Shown: positions 53,245-61,823 of the stretch, piece by piece | How positions within the stretch are numbered: the stretch's first letter is position 1 | Layout: each line of letters starts with the position of its first letter | Assembly: GCF_034263275.1 (NCBI RefSeq) | Contig: NZ_CP139559.1 | Location: forward strand, 6,634,001 to 6,698,000 | DNA from: Mucilaginibacter sp. cycad4 | GTDB taxonomy: Bacteria; Bacteroidota; Bacteroidia; Sphingobacteriales; Sphingobacteriaceae | Reading direction: 5' to 3' | Length of the DNA: 64,000 nucleotides | Notes under the pieces: generated by a model | Databases searched by the model: none | The model's input: the letters and a program-made list of their open reading frames with translations, nothing else | What the model was told of the DNA's origin: nothing | Translations under genes and position numbers: made by a program

Positions 53245-53829
53245 ATGGATTTTCAATTGAAGAGTGATCAGGATCTAATCCATCTATATGTAGCCGGCGA
53301 TGAAGCCGGTTTGGTAGAATTGATAAGGCGTTACCAATCAAAAATATATACTTCTATTTATCTGCTGGTAAAAGATGAATACCTTGCTGAAGATATTTTT
53401 CAGGATGCATTTATAAAGGTGATTAACACCCTTAAAGCCGGCAAATATAATGAGGAAGGTAAATTTTTGCCTTGGGTAACCCGTATTGCACATAACCTGG
53501 TGATTGACCATTTTCGCCGCGAAAAACGTGCGCCTATGATCAGCAATGGCGATGATTTCGACATTTTTGAAGTGCTTGGTAATTATGATGAAAGTACCGA
53601 GGATAAAATGGTTAGGGACCAAACCCATAAGGATCTTAAAGCGCTGATCCAATTGCTTCCATCCGAACAAAAGGAGGTGCTCATTATGCGCCATTTCGGC
53701 GATATGAGTTTTAAAGAGATTGCCGATATTACTGATGTTAGTATCAATACCGCTCTTGGCCGTATGCGTTATGCCCTTAATAACCTCCGCAAAATGATGC
53801 AGAGCAAAGAGCTTAGCCTGAAAAATTAG
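53245..53829 (+). CDS. ECF-type RNA polymerase sigma factor
   Basis: This 194-residue protein has the two conserved regions of sigma-70-family ECF factors. Region 2 is YQSKIYTSIYLLVKDEYLAE then DIFQDAFIKVINTLKAG and FLPWVTRIAHNLVIDHFRRE. Region 4 is LPSEQKEVLIMRHFGDMSFK then EIADITDVSINTALGRMRYA. No anti-sigma factor gene is directly downstream; a 64-residue protein of unknown function follows after 270 bases. The regulon and signal are unknown. The ATG start gives a normal length. A weak hairpin at 53862-53909 may end transcription. Confidence 0.93.
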   Translation: MDFQLKSDQDLIHLYVAGDEAGLVELIRRYQSKIYTSIYLLVKDEYLAEDIFQDAFIKVINTLKAGKYNEEGKFLPWVTRIAHNLVIDHFRREKRAPMISNGDDFDIFEVLGNYDESTEDKMVRDQTHKDLKALIQLLPSEQKEVLIMRHFGDMSFKEIADITDVSINTALGRMRYALNNLRKMMQSKELSLKN

Positions 53830-53861
53830 TTTTTCGGTATAAGAGATCAGAGATAAAAGGT

Positions 53862-53909
53862 TAGAATATTATTGTTTAGGTTAAACCGGATAATAATATT
53901 CTAACCTTA
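53862..53909 (+). terminator. Hairpin after the ECF sigma gene
   Basis: GGTTAGAATATTATT and AATAATATTCTAACC pair around a loop with a nested GGTTAAACC, and a TTATTTTTT tail follows. It is AU-rich, so its strength is moderate. Confidence 0.6.
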
Positions 53910-54099
53910 TTTTTTGCATGAAATTTTGATATTATTTCGTTAGTTCCTGATATAAAGTTATTTACTGTTGCAATAACCTAATTCATAGCTTCCAGTCGCT
54001 AATTTCTTTAAATAAAAATTTCATTTAATTTTCATTTAACAAAATATTATCTTTAAGCCACCGTTATAAACCATATAAAAATTATAGTAAAATAAGCTT

Positions 54100-54294
54100 A
54101 TGGATGAAACCTTTACAAAAACGTTAAATGCATTAGCTAACGAAGCTGAAATGAACAGGAATGCACAAGAAAATCTGGATGCCGACGAAGTGATTTTTTA
54201 CAATTCAATTCGTGCTGATTTGGACCTGCTGATCAGGAAACCCAAGGTGCAGACCATACACCAGATCCTGGATTATTCAAAAAGCTTACGTTAG
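54100..54294 (+). CDS. Small conserved-looking protein of unknown function
   Basis: The 64-residue product is acidic and predicted to be mostly helical (TLNALANEAEMNRNAQENLD, then FYNSIRADLDLLIRKPKVQT). It has no signal peptide or membrane helix. The codon use looks like that of neighbouring genes. It lies 270 bases after the ECF sigma factor on the same strand, with an AT-rich promoter-like gap of its own, so cotranscription is uncertain. It could be a small regulator of the sigma factor, but nothing in the sequence proves it. Confidence 0.6.
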   Translation: MDETFTKTLNALANEAEMNRNAQENLDADEVIFYNSIRADLDLLIRKPKVQTIHQILDYSKSLR

Positions 54295-54463
54295 TATTTA
54301 TTGCGGATTTCCCCACTGGTTCATAGATCATGATTGTTGAAAAGGTTACCGATGCGAATCGAAAAACCGAAACCCAATAAGTGATTTATGAACCTTTCTA
54401 TTTTTAAGGCGGCCTATGGCTGATGGATCATAGTTCATGGTTTTTTATTGTTGTGAATATCTA

Positions 54464-54471
54464 TACTTTTG
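54464..54471 (+). promoter_or_regulatory. Candidate -7 element of nth
   Basis: TACTTTTG matches TAnnTTTG and lies 70 bases upstream of the ATG at 54542. Confidence 0.35.
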
Positions 54472-54541
54472 AACCGGATCATTATTGTGTTAAGCTGGGT
54501 GCTTCAGCCATGATCCATGAACTATCAACCATGAACTAAAA

Positions 54542-55297
54542 ATGCTAAAAGCCGAACGCTACCGCCATTTTGTTGATTATTTTTCTAAAAACCAGCCTAA
54601 CCCGGTTACGGAGCTGCATTATAATAACCCATTTCAGTTATTGGTGGCCGTTATACTTTCGGCACAGTGTACGGATAAGCGCATTAACCAGGTAACGCCG
54701 GCACTGTTTGAGCGTTTCCCAACCCCGCAAGATTTGGCCGCTGCAACATCCGACGAGGTTTTTGCATACATCCGGTCTGTAAGTTATCCTAATAACAAAG
54801 CCAAACATTTGGTAGGCATGGGCAAAATGCTTGTGGAAGTTTTTAATGGCGAAATACCCTCCGGGATCGAAAACCTGCAAAAGTTACCCGGTGTAGGCCG
54901 TAAAACAGCCAATGTAATTGCCTCTGTTATTTTTGAAGAACCGGCCATGGCTGTTGATACGCATGTTTTTAGGGTGGCCAACCGCATTGGCCTTACCAAT
55001 AATGCCCGTACCCCGCTGGCTGTTGAAAAACAGTTGGTACAAAATATCCCTAAAGAATATATCGGAATTGCACATCACTGGCTTATATTGCACGGGCGGT
55101 ATATTTGTTTAGCGCGAAGCCCTAAATGCGATGTTTGTCCGTTAACGTGGTTTTGCTGGTATTATGAACGTAACAATACTGAAGCCGCGCTGCAACGGGC
55201 CGAAGCTGCTAAAGTTAAGAAAGCCAAAGAAGCTAAAAAGAAAAAGGCACTTAATACTATAAGTAAGGAATTGAAGAAGAGGAGTGTGGAGAATTAG
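54542..55297 (+). CDS. nth: Nth, endonuclease III
   Basis: This 251-residue DNA glycosylase/AP lyase removes oxidised pyrimidines in base excision repair. The helix-hairpin-helix is LPGVGRKTANVIAS, with the catalytic lysine in GRKTAN, and the catalytic aspartate is in AVDTHVFRVANRIGL. The [4Fe-4S] cluster cysteines have the standard C-X6-C-X2-C-X5-C spacing in CLARSPKCDVCPLTWFC. The last 45 residues are a Lys/Ala-rich tail not needed for activity, common in Bacteroidota. recA follows after a 158-base gap. Confidence 0.97.
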   Translation: MLKAERYRHFVDYFSKNQPNPVTELHYNNPFQLLVAVILSAQCTDKRINQVTPALFERFPTPQDLAAATSDEVFAYIRSVSYPNNKAKHLVGMGKMLVEVFNGEIPSGIENLQKLPGVGRKTANVIASVIFEEPAMAVDTHVFRVANRIGLTNNARTPLAVEKQLVQNIPKEYIGIAHHWLILHGRYICLARSPKCDVCPLTWFCWYYERNNTEAALQRAEAAKVKKAKEAKKKKALNTISKELKKRSVEN

Positions 55298-55430
55298 TTG
55301 ATTAAGTGAATGGTTGACTTAGTGAGTAGTTACTATATTTACTAAGTTAACCTAATTAACTATTCACCTAATCAACCACTCACTTAAAAAATAAATTACT
55401 AAAAAAATTAGTAATTGTAAAAAATGTAAT

Positions 55431-55438
55431 TATATTTG
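55431..55438 (+). promoter_or_regulatory. -7 element of recA
   Basis: TATATTTG matches TAnnTTTG and lies 17 bases before the ATG at 55456. A TTG at 55415-55417 upstream is closer than the usual 19-base spacing. No LexA-type box could be recognised. Confidence 0.45.
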
Positions 55439-55455
55439 TTGAAGAAATTAATACG

Positions 55456-56478
55456 ATGGCTAACATAGATAAAAATAGCGCTGATAAATTGAAGGCATTA
55501 CAGCTTACGTTAGATAAGCTGGAAAAATCATACGGTAAAGGTACCATCATGAAATTGGGCGAATCCGTAATTGAACAAACTGAAGTTATATCAACCGGCT
55601 CATTAGGGCTTGATATTGCTTTGGGAGTTAACGGTTTGCCTAAAGGAAGGATCATTGAAATCTACGGGCCTGAATCGTCAGGTAAAACGACTTTGGCTAT
55701 CCATGCTATTGCCGAATCGCAAAAGAACGGTGGTATCGCCGCCTTTATTGATGCGGAGCATGCTTTCGACCGTTTTTATGCCAAGAAATTAGGCGTAGAT
55801 GTTGAGAACCTCCTGATCTCTCAACCGGATAACGGTGAACAGGCGCTGGAGATTGCCGATAACCTGATCCGCTCGGGCGCTATTGATATTTTGGTTATTG
55901 ACTCTGTTGCGGCGTTGGTGCCCAAAGCCGAGATTGAAGGTGAAATGGGCGATTCAAAAATGGGCCTGCATGCACGTTTAATGTCACAGGCATTACGTAA
56001 GCTAACCGGTACCATTAGTAAAACAGGATGTTGCTGTATCTTTATTAATCAGCTGCGCGATAAGATCGGCGTTATGTTTGGTAACCCTGAAACTACAACG
56101 GGTGGTAATGCATTGAAATTTTATGCTTCAGTGCGTTTGGATGTTCGCCGGATCTCGCAAATTAAAGATACCGACGAGGTTTCAGGTAACCGTGTAAAAG
56201 TTAAGATCGTCAAAAATAAAGTTGCTCCGCCATTCCGCATAGCTGAGTTTGATATCATGTTTGGCGAAGGTATTTCAAAAGCAGGCGAGATCATTGACCT
56301 GGGTGTTGAATACAACATTATTAAAAAAGCAGGCTCATGGTTTAGCTATGGCGAAACCCGTTTGGGCCAGGGTCGCGATGCTGTTAAACAACTGATCCTT
56401 GATAATCCTGAGCTACAGGAAGAATTGGAAAATAAGATCAAAGAAACGGTAACCGGCGAAAGCATGGAAGAAGTTTAA
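55456..56478 (+). CDS. recA: RecA recombinase
   Basis: RecA (340 residues) drives homologous pairing and strand exchange and triggers SOS responses where these exist. The Walker A motif is [10 protein letters not shown] near residues 72-80. The Walker B region is [20 protein letters not shown]. Other blocks are [16 protein letters not shown], the L2-like stretch [20 protein letters not shown], and the [14 protein letters not shown] signature. The tail is acidic as expected. Length is standard. It is preceded by nth and ends at a terminator, after which a RAYT-REP unit lies. Confidence 0.99.
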   Translation: MANIDKNSADKLKALQLTLDKLEKSYGKGTIMKLGESVIEQTEVISTGSLGLDIALGVNGLPKGRIIEIYGPESSGKTTLAIHAIAESQKNGGIAAFIDAEHAFDRFYAKKLGVDVENLLISQPDNGEQALEIADNLIRSGAIDILVIDSVAALVPKAEIEGEMGDSKMGLHARLMSQALRKLTGTISKTGCCCIFINQLRDKIGVMFGNPETTTGGNALKFYASVRLDVRRISQIKDTDEVSGNRVKVKIVKNKVAPPFRIAEFDIMFGEGISKAGEIIDLGVEYNIIKKAGSWFSYGETRLGQGRDAVKQLILDNPELQEELENKIKETVTGESMEEV

Positions 56479-56528
56479 TTGGGATTATACTGATGATTGT
56501 GTGATTTCACTGATAAACTAAACTAATA

Positions 56529-56562
56529 CAACAAAAGCCTTTCATGCGGAAGGCTTTTGTTG
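56529..56562 (+). terminator. Terminator after recA
   Basis: ACAAAAGCCTTT and AAGGCTTTTGT pair around CATGCGG, and a T-rich segment follows. Confidence 0.8.
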
Positions 56563-56577
56563 TAAAATATAAAGCTA

Positions 56578-56635
56578 CCGCGGGTTTAGCGCAGCGTAAC
56601 CCGTGGTGTAATATCATTTAAGCTTTCAGCTTAAA
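56578..56635. repeat. Left REP unit of the RAYT module
   Basis: A 30-base G/C-rich palindrome-bearing block (56578-56607, with GGGTTTAGCGCAGCGTAACCC) is followed by TTTAAGCTTTCAGCTTAAA (56617-56635). Both reappear in opposite order and strand on the right side (57218-57275). Confidence 0.9.
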
Positions 56636-56656
56636 TAAAAAAAGTAAACCTAAATC

Positions 56657-57205
56657 ATGAGCCGCAATTATAAATTCCACAATCAGGAGTTTCCCTATTT
56701 TGTAACCTTCACCGTTGTGCAATGGATAGATGTATTTACCAGAATTGAATACAAAGATATCCTTGTTGAAAGCTTGAAATATTGCGTCAAAAACAAAGGG
56801 CTCAAGTTATATGCCTGGATAATCAAGAGCAACCATGTACACTTAATTATCGGAACAACGGATAAACCAATGCAGGATATCTTAAGGGATATCAAAAGGC
56901 ATACTTCTAAAACTATCACCAAAGCCATTGCCGAAAATTTGCAGGAGAGCAGGCGCAAGTGGTTGCTTTGGTTCTTTGAACGGGAGGGAAGGAAGGATCC
57001 TGGCAACGAGCATTACAAGTTTTGGCAATCGGGTAACCATCCAATTGAGTTATTTGGCGATAAAATGATCGATCAAAAGCTTGATTATTTGCATAATAAT
57101 CCTGTTGTGGCTGGTTGGGTTGATCGGCCGGAGCATTTTCTTTATAGCAGTGCGAGGGATTATATCGGTGATAAAGGTTTGATTGATATTGAATTGATGT
57201 GTTAA
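56657..57205 (+). mobile_element. REP-associated tyrosine transposase (RAYT, IS200-like Y1)
   Basis: This 182-residue HUH-fold transposase has HVH at residues 60-62 (IKSNHVHLIIG) and the probable catalytic Tyr144 in DYLHNNPVVAGWV, the diagnostic RAYT motif. It sits between perfectly matching inverted REP sequences, the arrangement expected for a domesticated or semi-mobile RAYT that moves or processes REP DNA. It lies between recA (its terminator ends at 56562) and cfa, both on the same strand. The coding sequence is intact and of normal length. Host maintenance rather than high mobility is the usual interpretation. Confidence 0.93.
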
Positions 57206-57217
57206 TATATAGCATGA

Positions 57218-57305
57218 TTTAAGCTGGAAGCTTAAATCATGCTATACCACGGGTTACGCTGCGCTAAACCCGCGGCAGTAGTGTAACCCGCGCTAAACCC
57301 GCGGC
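57218..57305. repeat. Right REP units of the RAYT module
   Basis: TTTAAGCTGGAAGCTTAAA (57218-57236) and the 30-base block at 57246-57275 are the mirror of the left REP; the 30-base block is an exact reverse complement of 56578-56607. A second, shorter REP copy (GTGTAACCCGCGCTAAACCCGCGG-like) follows at 57281-57305. Confidence 0.9.
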
Positions 57306-57380
57306 AGTACTATGTTAGCAATTGTTCCCGTTTTTCTACAAAAAGAATATCTTTATCACCGCATAAACCGGAAAAAAACT

Positions 57381-58496
57381 ATGGGGTCATCAAAAGAGAT
57401 TGTTACAAATATGTTTGCTGCGGGAGGTATTACCATGAACGGGAATAACCCCTGGGATGTACAGGTACACAACCCTAAATTGTATGATCGCTTGCTGGCC
57501 GGTGGTTCGCTGGGTTTTGGGGAAGCCTATATGGAAGGCTGGTGGGATTGTGAAGCGCTTGACGAATTCTTTTTTCGCGTCCAGTATCACCGGGTTGATA
57601 AAATGATTCCGCGTGACTTAAATACACTTAAATATTTTCTTAAAGCAAAGTTTAGCAATCAGCAAACCAAATCAAAGGCTAAAGAGGTTGCTCATAAGCA
57701 TTATGATATTGGTAACGACCTGTTTGAGCTGATGCTTGATAAACGAATGATGTACTCCTGTGCCTATTGGGAAACGGCACAAACATTGGATGAAGCTCAG
57801 GAAGCTAAGCTTGATCTGATTTGTCGTAAGTTAAAATTGGAACCCGGCATGAGCTTACTTGATATAGGTTGTGGATGGGGCGGGCTTCTTCGATATGCGG
57901 CCGAAAAGTATGGCGTAAAAGGAGTTGGCGTAACCCTTTCAGAAGAGCAGGCTATTATTGCAGAGGAAACTAATAAAGGGTTACCTGTAGAGATTAGGGT
58001 GCAGGATTATCGAGATGTGCATGAAAAGTTTGACAGGATAGTTTCTGTCGGGATGCTTGAACATGTTGGCTATCGTAATTATCGTATCTTTATGGAAACA
58101 GTGAACGAAAATTTAGCGGATGATGGCATTTGTCTGCTTCATACCATAGGCGGTAATTACTCAACTAAAGTTACCGACCCCTGGATTGCGAAATACATAT
58201 TTCCGAATGGGATGTTGCCATCTGCTGCTCAATTATCAACCGCATGGCAGGGCTTATTTATTTTGGAGGATTGGCATAACTTCGGTGTATATTACGACCG
58301 AACCTGTATGGAGTGGCGAAAAAACTTTGAGCAAAGCTGGCCGCAGCTTAGTGCCAGATATGGAGGGACGTTTTACCGCATGTGGCGCTACTATCTAAGC
58401 GCCAGCGCTGCATCTTTCCGTTCAAGGAAAAATCATTTATGGCATATTGTTTTAACCAAACCAAAGCATCTGGGATTATACAAGTCAATAAGATAA
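57381..58496 (+). CDS. cfa: Cyclopropane-fatty-acyl-phospholipid synthase
   Basis: Cfa (371 residues) adds a methylene group from SAM to unsaturated fatty acids in membrane phospholipids, usually for acid and stress tolerance. It has the N-terminal domain with DRLLAGGSLGFGEAYMEGWW, the SAM-binding motif LLDIGCGWGGLLRYAAEKYG, the EKFDRIVSVGMLEHVG stretch, and the bicarbonate-site tyrosine region near the middle (MMYSCAYWETAQTLDEAQEA). The C-terminal helices carry MEWRKNFEQSW. A 23-codon longer frame at 57312 starts inside or next to the REP unit, so I use the ATG at 57381. Confidence 0.95.
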   Translation: MGSSKEIVTNMFAAGGITMNGNNPWDVQVHNPKLYDRLLAGGSLGFGEAYMEGWWDCEALDEFFFRVQYHRVDKMIPRDLNTLKYFLKAKFSNQQTKSKAKEVAHKHYDIGNDLFELMLDKRMMYSCAYWETAQTLDEAQEAKLDLICRKLKLEPGMSLLDIGCGWGGLLRYAAEKYGVKGVGVTLSEEQAIIAEETNKGLPVEIRVQDYRDVHEKFDRIVSVGMLEHVGYRNYRIFMETVNENLADDGICLLHTIGGNYSTKVTDPWIAKYIFPNGMLPSAAQLSTAWQGLFILEDWHNFGVYYDRTCMEWRKNFEQSWPQLSARYGGTFYRMWRYYLSASAASFRSRKNHLWHIVLTKPKHLGLYKSIR

Positions 58497-58624
58497 TCCC
58501 CTCTTCTCACTATTGAATAAATGACGTAAAAGTACGTATTCAATAAGCGTGTTTTTACTTATTTGAAAATCAAGTATTTGGATTTACTTTAAATCTATTC
58601 AGTAAAATCCTAAATGCTTGCTAT

Positions 58625-58984
58625 ATGATGCTATCATATTTGAACCGGCCTTTCCGTTTTTATCGAAAAGGCGTGCCTGCTCTTTTACTCTTGCTATTAT
58701 TAAGCAGCTGTTACACAGCCCGGGTCGAAACCAAAGCGCAAGCCGGCACGGAGGTATCACATCAAAATGTAAACTTCTTTTTTTGGGGGGCTATCCAAAG
58801 CCCAAAAAGAATAGTTACCCCCATATGTGATTCACTTGGCGTTAATGGAATGGCTGAAGTTACAGTGAAGAATAATTTCGGTTACTCGTTACTTACGGTG
58901 GTAACTCTTGGGATCTGGAGCCCTGCAAGGGTAGAGTGGAAATGCGCTAAACCTTGTGCCAAAGAAGGCGTAATTGGAAAATAG
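58625..58984 (+). CDS. Bor-like lipoprotein
   Basis: The 119-residue product has a lipoprotein signal ending in LLLLLLSSCYTA (Cys at about residue 29). The mature portion resembles phage lambda Bor/Iss: VNFFFWGAIQ near the start, ICDSLG and a VVTLGIWSPARVEWKC tail, close to the Bor pattern of VTLGIYTP followed by E and C. Bor proteins are outer-membrane lipoproteins linked to serum resistance in enterobacteria; that role is not transferable here. The stop is followed two bases later by the ATG of a flavin oxidase gene, so these are translationally coupled. Confidence 0.72.
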   Translation: MMLSYLNRPFRFYRKGVPALLLLLLLSSCYTARVETKAQAGTEVSHQNVNFFFWGAIQSPKRIVTPICDSLGVNGMAEVTVKNNFGYSLLTVVTLGIWSPARVEWKCAKPCAKEGVIGK

Positions 58985-58986
58985 CT

Positions 58987-60495
58987 ATGAAAGTTATTAA
59001 AACAGGAGTCAGCAGCTGGGAAAACCGGCACGAAACTTTTACCGAGCAAATTAAAGACCTGTATGAATTGGGCAACGAAGACAATCTTGATGCCCTTGAG
59101 GGTTATAATGACGCTACTAAAGGGCTTCAAAACATAATTAAAGAAGCCATTGAAACTAATACTCCATTGCGATCATTAGGGGCAGGCTGGTCATGGACAA
59201 AAATAGCAACGGTTAAAGATGGCGTGATGCTGGATACAAAACCGCTTAATACCAGGTTTACCATAGCAGATACAGCGGTTAACCCGGCTTATACAGGTAA
59301 CAAGGATCATTTACTTTTTGCACAAAGTGGTAATGGTATCTGGGAGCTCGGCGCATTTTTGAAAAACAGGGGCTTGTCACTTAAAACTTCGGGGGCCAGT
59401 AACGGGCAAACTATAGCCGGTGCAGTTGGTACGGGAACGCATGGCTCGGCTTTTGACTTTGGTGCAACACCAGATTTTGTGGTAGGGCTACACATTGTAG
59501 TAAGTCCCGACAGGCATATCTGGCTGGAAAGGGCTTCGGCACCGGTGGTGGCACAACGCTTTATAGATTTGTTACAGACTGAACTGGTACAGGATGATGA
59601 GCTTTTCAATGCTGCCTTGGTAAGCTTCGGCAGTTTCGGGATTATACATGGTATGCTACTGGAAACAGAACCTCTGTTTTTATTAGAAACTTATGTGCAG
59701 CGACTTCCTTATGATATGGAGCTGCGGGGTATGATGGCGGCACTTGATTTTAGCAATTCCAATAAGCTGCCTTGTGGTAATGAACGCCCGTTTCATTTTT
59801 CGGTATTGCTTAACCCGTATGATCTGGATAAGGGGGCCTTTGTAACCACTATGTATAAGCGCCCGTATCGCACCAACTATCAGCCGCCGGTTGATAATGC
59901 GGCAGGGATCGGTCCGGGGGATGATGCCGCCAGTTTTATAGGTACTATTACTGATGCTGTACCTGCTTTGGTGCCCATTGTGGTAACCAAGGTGTTGAAC
60001 ACCAGCATGACGACCAATACTGATCCTCACTTTGGCACACTTGGCGAAATTTTCAGCAATACTACTTTAAGGGGCAAGTTGCTGAGCTCGGCCATTGGTT
60101 TCCCGGCAGAACTTTCGCCCAAAGTTGCCGACCTGATGCTGAAGATCAATAAAGATATCGGCCCTTTCAGCGGTGTGTTTTCATTCAGGTTTGTTAAGCA
60201 AACCAAAGCAACATTGGGCTTCACCCGGTTTGAACATACCTGCATTATGGAGTTGGATGCACCGCTATCAGACAAAGCGTATAACTTTTATACCCAGGTA
60301 TGGTTGATGCTTGAGCATGAAAATATCCCCTTTACATTTCATTGGGGCAAAGCTAACGAAGTTACTCCGCAACGCATTCAAAGAATGTATGGCGATGCAG
60401 CTACCCGTTGGATCAACGCCAGAAAAACCCTGCTCAATGCTGATTGCCAGAAAGTTTTTACCAATCAAATTACGCAGCAATGGGGGCTGGCCTAA
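58987..60495 (+). CDS. FAD-linked oxidase of the D-arabinono-lactone oxidase type, lacking the covalent-flavin His
   Basis: This 502-residue protein has a PCMH-type FAD-binding domain at about residues 40-215, seen in RSLGAGWSWT and GASNGQTIAGAVGTGTHGS, and an ALO-type C-terminal domain with FTFHWGKANEV and MYGDAATRWINARKTLLN. In aldonolactone and alditol oxidases the first motif contains a histidine that binds FAD covalently (GxGHS); here that position is Trp68 (GAGWS), so the flavin is probably noncovalent. The substrate is unknown. No signal peptide is seen. The gene is coupled to a Bor-like lipoprotein upstream (2-base gap) and to a secreted protein downstream (16-base overlap). Confidence 0.88.
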   Translation: MKVIKTGVSSWENRHETFTEQIKDLYELGNEDNLDALEGYNDATKGLQNIIKEAIETNTPLRSLGAGWSWTKIATVKDGVMLDTKPLNTRFTIADTAVNPAYTGNKDHLLFAQSGNGIWELGAFLKNRGLSLKTSGASNGQTIAGAVGTGTHGSAFDFGATPDFVVGLHIVVSPDRHIWLERASAPVVAQRFIDLLQTELVQDDELFNAALVSFGSFGIIHGMLLETEPLFLLETYVQRLPYDMELRGMMAALDFSNSNKLPCGNERPFHFSVLLNPYDLDKGAFVTTMYKRPYRTNYQPPVDNAAGIGPGDDAASFIGTITDAVPALVPIVVTKVLNTSMTTNTDPHFGTLGEIFSNTTLRGKLLSSAIGFPAELSPKVADLMLKINKDIGPFSGVFSFRFVKQTKATLGFTRFEHTCIMELDAPLSDKAYNFYTQVWLMLEHENIPFTFHWGKANEVTPQRIQRMYGDAATRWINARKTLLNADCQKVFTNQITQQWGLA

Positions 60496-61823
60496 CATAT
60501 GGAAGTTATGGAAAGGTTGTACCGTGCTGCCTGCTATTTTTGTGCTGTGCAATAGCAGAGTTAAAAGCCCAAACCTCCGGGCAAATTATCAATGAGGTAA
60601 AAGCGATCAACAGCAAGATAACCAATTACACTAATAGCGATGGCCAGGGGATGCTGATCTCCAACAAGGCCATGAATATCTTCCTGTCAAAGAAGGCGAG
60701 CTCCTATCTCTCCGGTAATGAAGATCTTTCGTTGTATAAAAATTATGTTAATATCAACGCGGCCGAGGGGATGGTCAGCATCAATCATAACTTTCACCAA
60801 CCGGTTGATGGTGATGATTGGGTAAGATCATTTGTAGTAGTGGGCGCAAGGGTAAATATTGCCAACGCATATTCGGCAAAAAGTGCTAACAGGTATTATG
60901 ATAATCAACTGGGTTTTACCATTCAAAAAACATGGATGGGAAAGCCGAAAACTTATTATGCAGCCAATGGCGATTTCAAAATGGAGATGGATGCTGCCCG
61001 GGCATTAATGGTAAATACAATCGCTCAAAGTATCGACAAAAAAGCCGAAGAGTTTGAGCAATCCCTGAATGCCTTGAAGCAGGATGAAGTGCCCGGACAA
61101 AATTTGAATGAAGTAAAAAGCAAACTCCGAAAAACCTTTTATGCTTCGCTTCGGGCAGATTATTTGCAACAATTTTCCGAACAGCAATCAGAACTATTGG
61201 TTAATACAGGCAATTATAACCTGGTAACCGATACCTGGACAAGCTTAGGGATTTATATCCCGGTTATTCCACAAAAGTTTATGGTAAGCAATGATGTTAA
61301 TACACAGGTTAACAAACATTATAACTACCCGCTCGAATTATTTGTAAGCCATACCCGCTTTTGGGAAAGCCCCAGATTAGGGAGATTCTTTTTAACTTTT
61401 GCCGGTAAGTGCTTTATCAATAACTCGGTACAAAGCGGTTCTCTGTTCAGCGCTGATGTAACAGGGCAACAAGGTGATGACGGGACAAATGCGATCACCA
61501 TAAATAAAGGCGACCGATACATAGGCCAATATAAAAACTTTATAACACCCGTTGCGGCAGGTAAGTTGGTGTATATCCCCGGAACCTCACATGTTGGCAT
61601 TAGTTTCCGGATAGAAAAAAACTGGGGGACTTATAAGGCGCTTAACTCTATTATCGGGATCCCTATTGTATTGATCGATAAAAAAGGTGTGCCCGCCATA
61701 AATTTTGAAGCACAACTTTTGCTTCAGGACATGAATAACTCCTTAAAAGATACCCGACTGCCTTACAATAAAACAGCAATCGGGCTAACGGTGGGGATCC
61801 CGTTTAGTAAAATAGTTTACTAA
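60480..61823 (+). CDS. Exported protein of unknown function, coupled to the FAD oxidase
   Basis: The 447-residue product starts at an ATG inside the last codons of the oxidase gene. Residues 1-31 are a signal peptide (KVVPCCLLFLCCAIAELKAQ). The mature part looks beta-rich, with helical stretches such as SIDKKAEEFEQSLNALKQDE and LRADYLQQFSEQQSELLVNT. It resembles no named family I can place, though the strands and the C-terminal GLTVGIPFSKIVY resemble a porin-like or outer-membrane end. The tight overlap with the oxidase argues for a joint function. Its stop overlaps the convergent DinB gene by four bases. Confidence 0.75.
   Translation: MGAGLTYGSYGKVVPCCLLFLCCAIAELKAQTSGQIINEVKAINSKITNYTNSDGQGMLISNKAMNIFLSKKASSYLSGNEDLSLYKNYVNINAAEGMVSINHNFHQPVDGDDWVRSFVVVGARVNIANAYSAKSANRYYDNQLGFTIQKTWMGKPKTYYAANGDFKMEMDAARALMVNTIAQSIDKKAEEFEQSLNALKQDEVPGQNLNEVKSKLRKTFYASLRADYLQQFSEQQSELLVNTGNYNLVTDTWTSLGIYIPVIPQKFMVSNDVNTQVNKHYNYPLELFVSHTRFWESPRLGRFFLTFAGKCFINNSVQSGSLFSADVTGQQGDDGTNAITINKGDRYIGQYKNFITPVAAGKLVYIPGTSHVGISFRIEKNWGTYKALNSIIGIPIVLIDKKGVPAINFEAQLLLQDMNNSLKDTRLPYNKTAIGLTVGIPFSKIVY

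Noticed and set aside
57312-57380. Longer N-terminus for cfa
   Set aside because: It begins directly beside the REP unit and is not family-like; the ATG at 57381 gives normal length.
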